46,262 nucleotides of DNA from Lachnospiraceae bacterium UBA3273 (lineage in GTDB: Bacteria; Bacillota; Clostridia; Lachnospirales; Lachnospiraceae). Location of the stretch: assembly GCA_002362385.1 (NCBI GenBank), contig DEUB01000008.1:1-46262 (forward strand). The letters are read 5' to 3'. This document shows, in pieces, positions 42,877-46,262 of the stretch (the first letter of the stretch is position 1; every line of letters begins with the position of its first letter). The notes under the pieces were generated by a model that ran no database searches, was not told the DNA's origin, and worked only from the letters and a program-made list of their open reading frames with translations. A program made the translations under genes and the position numbers.

Positions 42877-43686
42877 CTACTGACGTATGCTTCTTACCTT
42901 TTCCATAAATTTCGCCACTCTGTCATACTCCACAAAGTTTTCAAATTTCCCGTCCTTTTTAAAGTAGGTCCCGACGATAGCCCCGTCGGATACGGATAAC
43001 TGCATTTCCACCGTTTCCAGCTTGCAGCCCGTGTTGCAGAATATGTTGGTATCGGGAAGGGCTTCCTTTACCCGTCTTAATATGGACGTATCCGTATTTG
43101 CCCCTGCTGTGGCGCCTGATACCAAAAGGGCGTCCGGCTTATTGTTAAAAACATTGGTTTTCGCAATATCCACGATATCCCTGTTTCCTAAGTAAGCTGC
43201 CGCTTCCGGATAAATGTTATAAAGAAGCTTTACCTTATCCTTAAGTCCCAGACGCTTTTTGTGACGGCTGATCTCTCCCGCATCGTTATCCCAAAGTCCC
43301 AGGTCCCCGGCATATACGCCGCTCATGACCTCCCTGATAAAGCAGGCTCCCGTTGCAGCCGCCAGATCTAAAGAAGCATATGGGTCCCAGAGAATGTTGA
43401 CGCCGAAAGGAATCTTTATTTCCGATCTTAATTCTCCGATCACTGCCGCCATAGCCGCTGTCGTCTCCGGTTTCACTTTTTTTAAATAGGGGAGGGAAAA
43501 CTCATTGGAAAACATGACTGCATCCACTCCGCCCTTCTGCAGTGCGAGAAAATCTTCTCTTGCTTTTTCCACCACATAGGACATTCCTTTTTCTTCGTCA
43601 TAATCCAAGTCCCCCGGTAATGCCCTGATATGACACATGGCAATGATCGGTTTATCTGTATTGAACAATTCTTTTGTCCACTCCAT
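42877..43686 (-). CDS. BtpA/SgcQ-family TIM-barrel protein
   Basis: A 269 aa cytoplasmic protein of the BtpA family, with typical blocks MCHIRALPGD, VDAVMFSNE, PFGVNILWDP, DALLVSGATAGANT and VGTYFKKDG. The last two fit a phosphate-binding TIM barrel. Members include E. coli SgcQ and cyanobacterial BtpA; no reaction is firmly known, and some annotations guess a nucleosidase or aldolase. Here it comes directly after the DeoR regulator and before the creatininase gene, so it is probably a catabolic enzyme of this pathway. Start 43686 has GGAGG 8 bases upstream; the ATG at 43701 overlaps that site. Confidence 0.87.
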   Translation of the reverse strand: MEWTKELFNTDKPIIAMCHIRALPGDLDYDEEKGMSYVVEKAREDFLALQKGGVDAVMFSNEFSLPYLKKVKPETTAAMAAVIGELRSEIKIPFGVNILWDPYASLDLAAATGACFIREVMSGVYAGDLGLWDNDAGEISRHKKRLGLKDKVKLLYNIYPEAAAYLGNRDIVDIAKTNVFNNKPDALLVSGATAGANTDTSILRRVKEALPDTNIFCNTGCKLETVEMQLSVSDGAIVGTYFKKDGKFENFVEYDRVAKFMEKVRSIRQ

Positions 43687-43736
43687 CTGATTTTCCTCCA
43701 TTTTCGTATAAGCAGTTCTTTCCTCTGCCTTTTGGG

Positions 43737-44522
43737 CTATACACATTTTATTTCCACTCCGCTTTCCCTGATGCTTTCTGCCATGGAGCGGGAAATTTCG
43801 TTGTCTGTTATGCACATATCTATTTCAGATAAATTGCAAAACTTAGATACGGCAATTTTGTCAAATTTGGTATGGTCCGCCACCAGAATAACTTTTTTTC
43901 CGGCCTTTACAAGCAATGCCTTAATACCTGATTCCACATAATTGGCGTTTGATATCCCAAAAGCGGTGTGAATGGCATCGGCGCTTAAAAAGACCTTGTC
44001 CACCATCATATTCCTGATGAAGTTTTCCGTAATGGAACCGACCAAAACGTTATAGCCCTGTCTGACCATCCCTCCCGTAAGGATCACCTGCATGGAAGGA
44101 TGATTATTTAAAACTGTAGCTATCGACATATCATATGTGATAACTGTTAATTCCTTCTTGTCCGCAAGACACATTGCAATTTGATAAGTGGTTGTCCCGG
44201 AATCCAAAAATATCGCGTCCCCGTCCTGGATCTCTTCGGCCGCCTGTAAGGCGATCCGTTTCTTTTCGTCCATACGCAGCGCTACTTTGGCATGATAGAG
44301 ATATTCAAAAGTGGTACTCACGTTGGACAACACTGCGCCGCCATGGACTCTGCGCAGATGTCCCTGTTTTTCCAGCTCATTAAAGTCCCTTCGAATGGTT
44401 GCTGTGGAAACATCCAGCTCCTGTGCGATTTCCTGCACATCTACTCTGCCGTATTTATTCAGTTTTTCCATGATCATCACAAGACGATGATTGGTCTGGT
44501 TTCCGTTTGCGTATTCGCTCAT
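43737..44522 (-). CDS. DeoR-family regulator
   Basis: A 261 aa repressor-type regulator. Residues about 12-65 are the DeoR helix-turn-helix (VDVQEIAQELDVSTATIRRD, then LEKQGHLRRVHGGA). Residues 80-250 are the DeoRC sugar-phosphate sensor with DSGTTTYQIA and ILTGGMVR. Such regulators respond to phosphorylated intermediates, here probably a product of the two sugar kinases. It is the first gene of the array, which fits autoregulation. The start at 44522 has AAGGGG about 9 bases upstream; an open frame continues upstream over the operator region and is not used. Confidence 0.92.
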   Translation of the reverse strand: MSEYANGNQTNHRLVMIMEKLNKYGRVDVQEIAQELDVSTATIRRDFNELEKQGHLRRVHGGAVLSNVSTTFEYLYHAKVALRMDEKKRIALQAAEEIQDGDAIFLDSGTTTYQIAMCLADKKELTVITYDMSIATVLNNHPSMQVILTGGMVRQGYNVLVGSITENFIRNMMVDKVFLSADAIHTAFGISNANYVESGIKALLVKAGKKVILVADHTKFDKIAVSKFCNLSEIDMCITDNEISRSMAESIRESGVEIKCV

Positions 44523-44686
44523 GTCTTCTTCCCCTTTGTTAATAAAATTATAATTTGATGTTTTTTTGCTTTCAATAGAGTGCAAATTATTTGTCGTTTT
44601 ACGGTTTTTTATTGTCATTTTCCCCTATTGAATAGGTATTTCGAATTAAATTTTTATGCAATATATCATACTTTTCCTGCATATTG

Positions 44687-44734
44687 TGTTCATTTAATGT
44701 TCATTTCATTCGCGTTTTACATATCAAATGAACA
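44687..44734 (-). promoter_or_regulatory. Triple DeoR operator and promoter region
   Basis: Three exact copies of the 9-mer TGTTCATTT: 44687-44695 and 44698-44706 as direct repeats 11 bp apart, and 44726-44734 in inverted orientation. A -10-like TATGAT lies a short way downstream on the minus strand (about 44669-44664), so the repeats cover its -35. The DeoR protein just downstream is the likely binder. Confidence 0.65.
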
Positions 44735-44999
44735 TTTTTCTACTGGTTCCTTGGAAAATAATGACTTTTTCAGGCATATATCCGCCAGAAAATGATGGAA
44801 TGTACATTTTGAAAACGGGCACATTGTACAAATAAGCACAAGGAGACGTTCATTCAAGCAGAGAATTAATAAGGAAATTGGTAAAGAAACCATAAGAGGG
44901 GAAACTCTTTGGTAATTTCCATATCCTTCACTTAACCACCATGCCAAAAATGGAGCAAACGCTCCGCCCTGCCATTTCCGTTCCACCACATCACAAAAT
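44735..44999. other. Intergenic region without a supported gene
   Basis: Between the DeoR operator and the terminator of the last gene. One open frame of 124 codons on the minus strand (44717-45091) crosses both the operator and the terminator hairpin and has no ribosome site, so I do not accept it. No other structure is clear. Confidence 0.55.
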
Positions 45000-45041
45000 A
45001 AAGAAGCAGCTATCTTGTACAAACAAAATATCTGCTTCTTT
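45000..45041 (-). terminator. Probable terminator after the DUF4214 gene
   Basis: A perfect 10-bp stem (45000-45009 with 45032-45041) around a 22-base loop, followed on the minus strand by TATTTTG. It lies 138 bases beyond the stop codon. The weak U tract lowers confidence. Confidence 0.5.
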
Positions 45042-45178
45042 GTAGTATGCGTTAAGGGTTTCAATCCAAAATGTAATTTAAAGATATACACAAATTACAC
45101 CTTACGAAATCCTCTCTTATGTATAGCGTGTTTCTTTAGATTTATATTCAATTTTCAGATTATAATATCTTAGTGGTT

Positions 45179-46262
45179 CTAGTCTCTCTTAATGCCATAT
45201 TTATTACACAAATTAGAAAACTCTTGACTACCAACAAATCCTCTAAATACAGCTTCACGAGATTGTCCGCCTTGCAATACACTAACCCATGTGCTCTTTC
45301 CTTCCGGATCCGAACCCCTTCCAAAAAATGCTTTATACATATATTCCACAAAATCTTCGTTACTCATATTTCTATTTTGGAATTCTGGAGAAAAGATAAA
45401 ACCATATGCCACTTCTGCTCCGCTCTTGCTATGATTCCATAAACATGTAGTCCACGTATTCAATCCTTCATCATCAGGATTACGATCTAAGCAAACATTA
45501 TACATTCTAGTCACAAACTCAGTTACTCCGCTCTCCCTTCCACACACACAACATTTCCCTGTAGGAACTGTTCCATATTGGGGAATACTGATCGGACTTC
45601 CCAATTCAATTCCATAAGACGAGCAAAGTCCTCTAAATTCATTGCTTTGTGAAAAACCATTAAACACTTCTTCCCTGGTCTTTCCAGATTCCAAATCATT
45701 GATCCATGATGCTAATCCGGCCTCATCATATTCTCTTCCAAGAAAAGCCCTATATAAAGCTTTTACATAATCTTCATTACATAGATTTTTATTTTGAAAC
45801 TCCTGACTAAAAACAAAACCATAAGCTACTACTGCTCCGCTTTTTGATTTATTAGCAAGACTTTCTACCCATGTATTTAATCCCGAAGGATCCGGTCCTC
45901 GATCTAAACACGTTCTGTACAATCTTGTTACAAACGCTTTTAATGCATTATAGTCTACAGCAGATGCTCCAGCATTACAAATCCCGATTGTATATTTGTA
46001 TTGTTCCCCTATATAGTTTTCGAAAGACAGATATGCCGTTCCTGTATTTTGAGGTGTATATTCAATATATAATTGACCATTTTCATTTATTTTTCCATTC
46101 ATTTTTAAATTAGAACTGACAGAATAAGTATTTCCTCCACTTCTCAGCCTTATTATAGTTGTTGTAGCACTACATTGGTCAAAATCTGGTGCAACAATAT
46201 GATATGTCTGTCCGGCTACAAGATCAACTTTATAATAATCTTGAGTTTCCGTAGTTTTATCC
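45179..46262 (-). CDS. Exported DUF4214 repeat protein, 5' end outside window
   Basis: The frame is open to the window edge, so at least 360 residues are seen and the start is missing. The first 100 visible residues resemble a beta-rich pre-peptidase C-like or surface domain (YKVDLVAGQTYHIVAP, then GTAYLSFENY). Two DUF4214 repeats follow, each with VTR(L/M)Y-x-x-CLDR-x-PD-x-x-GL-x-x-W, (V/A)AYGF(V/I)FS-x-EFQN and a second half (YRAFLGREYDEAG, YKAFFGRGSDPEG). Between them is a short linker with CCVCGRE. DUF4214 proteins are extracellular, often large surface-layer-like or adhesive proteins. The coding sequence is much richer in A+T than the other genes, which hints at transfer. A methionine at 46102 is internal, not the start. 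Confidence 0.8.
   Translation of the reverse strand, partial: DKTTETQDYYKVDLVAGQTYHIVAPDFDQCSATTTIIRLRSGGNTYSVSSNLKMNGKINENGQLYIEYTPQNTGTAYLSFENYIGEQYKYTIGICNAGASAVDYNALKAFVTRLYRTCLDRGPDPSGLNTWVESLANKSKSGAVVAYGFVFSQEFQNKNLCNEDYVKALYRAFLGREYDEAGLASWINDLESGKTREEVFNGFSQSNEFRGLCSSYGIELGSPISIPQYGTVPTGKCCVCGRESGVTEFVTRMYNVCLDRNPDDEGLNTWTTCLWNHSKSGAEVAYGFIFSPEFQNRNMSNEDFVEYMYKAFFGRGSDPEGKSTWVSVLQGGQSREAVFRGFVGSQEFSNLCNKYGIKRD

Noticed and set aside
45050..45075. GTTTCAATCC-like sequence resembling the end of a CRISPR repeat
   Set aside because: Only one copy is present, without spacers or cas genes.
44717..45091. Minus-strand open frame of 124 codons
   Set aside because: It lacks a ribosome site and spans both the terminator hairpin and the DeoR operator. 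The middle (KWQGGAFAPFLAWW) looks somewhat protein-like, so a decayed gene fragment remains possible.

Overview
The window looks like chromosomal DNA of a gut-type Clostridia bacterium (Bacillota), most probably a Lachnospiraceae. The reasons are strong AGGAGG-type ribosome sites before nearly every gene, TTGACA/TATAAT promoters, occasional GTG/TTG starts, moderate GC, and best-remembered relatives in clostridia (an 811-813 aa cellobiose phosphorylase of the Clostridium thermocellum type, a clostridial D-allulose 3-epimerase, ROK repressors, NupNOPQ-like nucleoside transport). This placement is inference; no rRNA or tRNA gene is present.

Layout. 0.4-2.9 kb: cellobiose phosphorylase with its own promoter, a 5'-end hairpin and a terminator. 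3.0-5.5 kb: a small membrane protein and, convergent to it, cardiolipin synthase, separated by a large multi-branched inverted repeat. 5.6-8.8 kb: a YtrA-type GntR regulator with an ABC ATPase and two paralogous membrane proteins. A second long hairpin (8.9-9.1 kb) separates this from a MerR/BmrR-type regulator. 10.1-16.0 kb: a cell-envelope signalling block, with an EF-loop lipoprotein, an OmpR-type response regulator, a sensor kinase and an exported protein in one operon, followed by a secreted amidase-deacetylase fusion. The lipoprotein operon and the fusion gene carry the same 11-bp-phased ATGCAAAAAT-type repeats, suggesting one small regulon. 16.2-17.6 kb: a hemerythrin/CheX-like/receiver protein.

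17.6-26.1 kb: a sugar/nucleoside operon (RbsB-A-C-like ABC importer, xylulokinase-like kinase, nucleoside hydrolase, D-allulose-3-epimerase-like enzyme) with a separately transcribed ROK repressor. Two near-identical palindromic operators mark both promoters. 26.3-29.4 kb: an MFS carrier, a 69 aa protein and a DUF1349 protein divergent from an AraC regulator.

29.4-44.5 kb: a 14-gene unidirectional array reading deoR - btpA/sgcQ - creatininase - nupN/O/P/Q - nucleoside hydrolase - M42 peptidase - FGGY kinase - ribokinase - MFS - guanine deaminase - phosphoribosyltransferase. As a pathway it would import a nucleoside or nucleoside conjugate, split it, phosphorylate the sugar, deaminate guanine and salvage the base. 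The DeoR + BtpA/SgcQ + M42/SgcX trio recalls the uncharacterised E. coli sgc locus, but with an ABC importer in place of a PTS. I consider this the most likely undescribed system in the window. The last 1 kb is the 3' part of an AT-rich exported DUF4214 protein that runs off the window.
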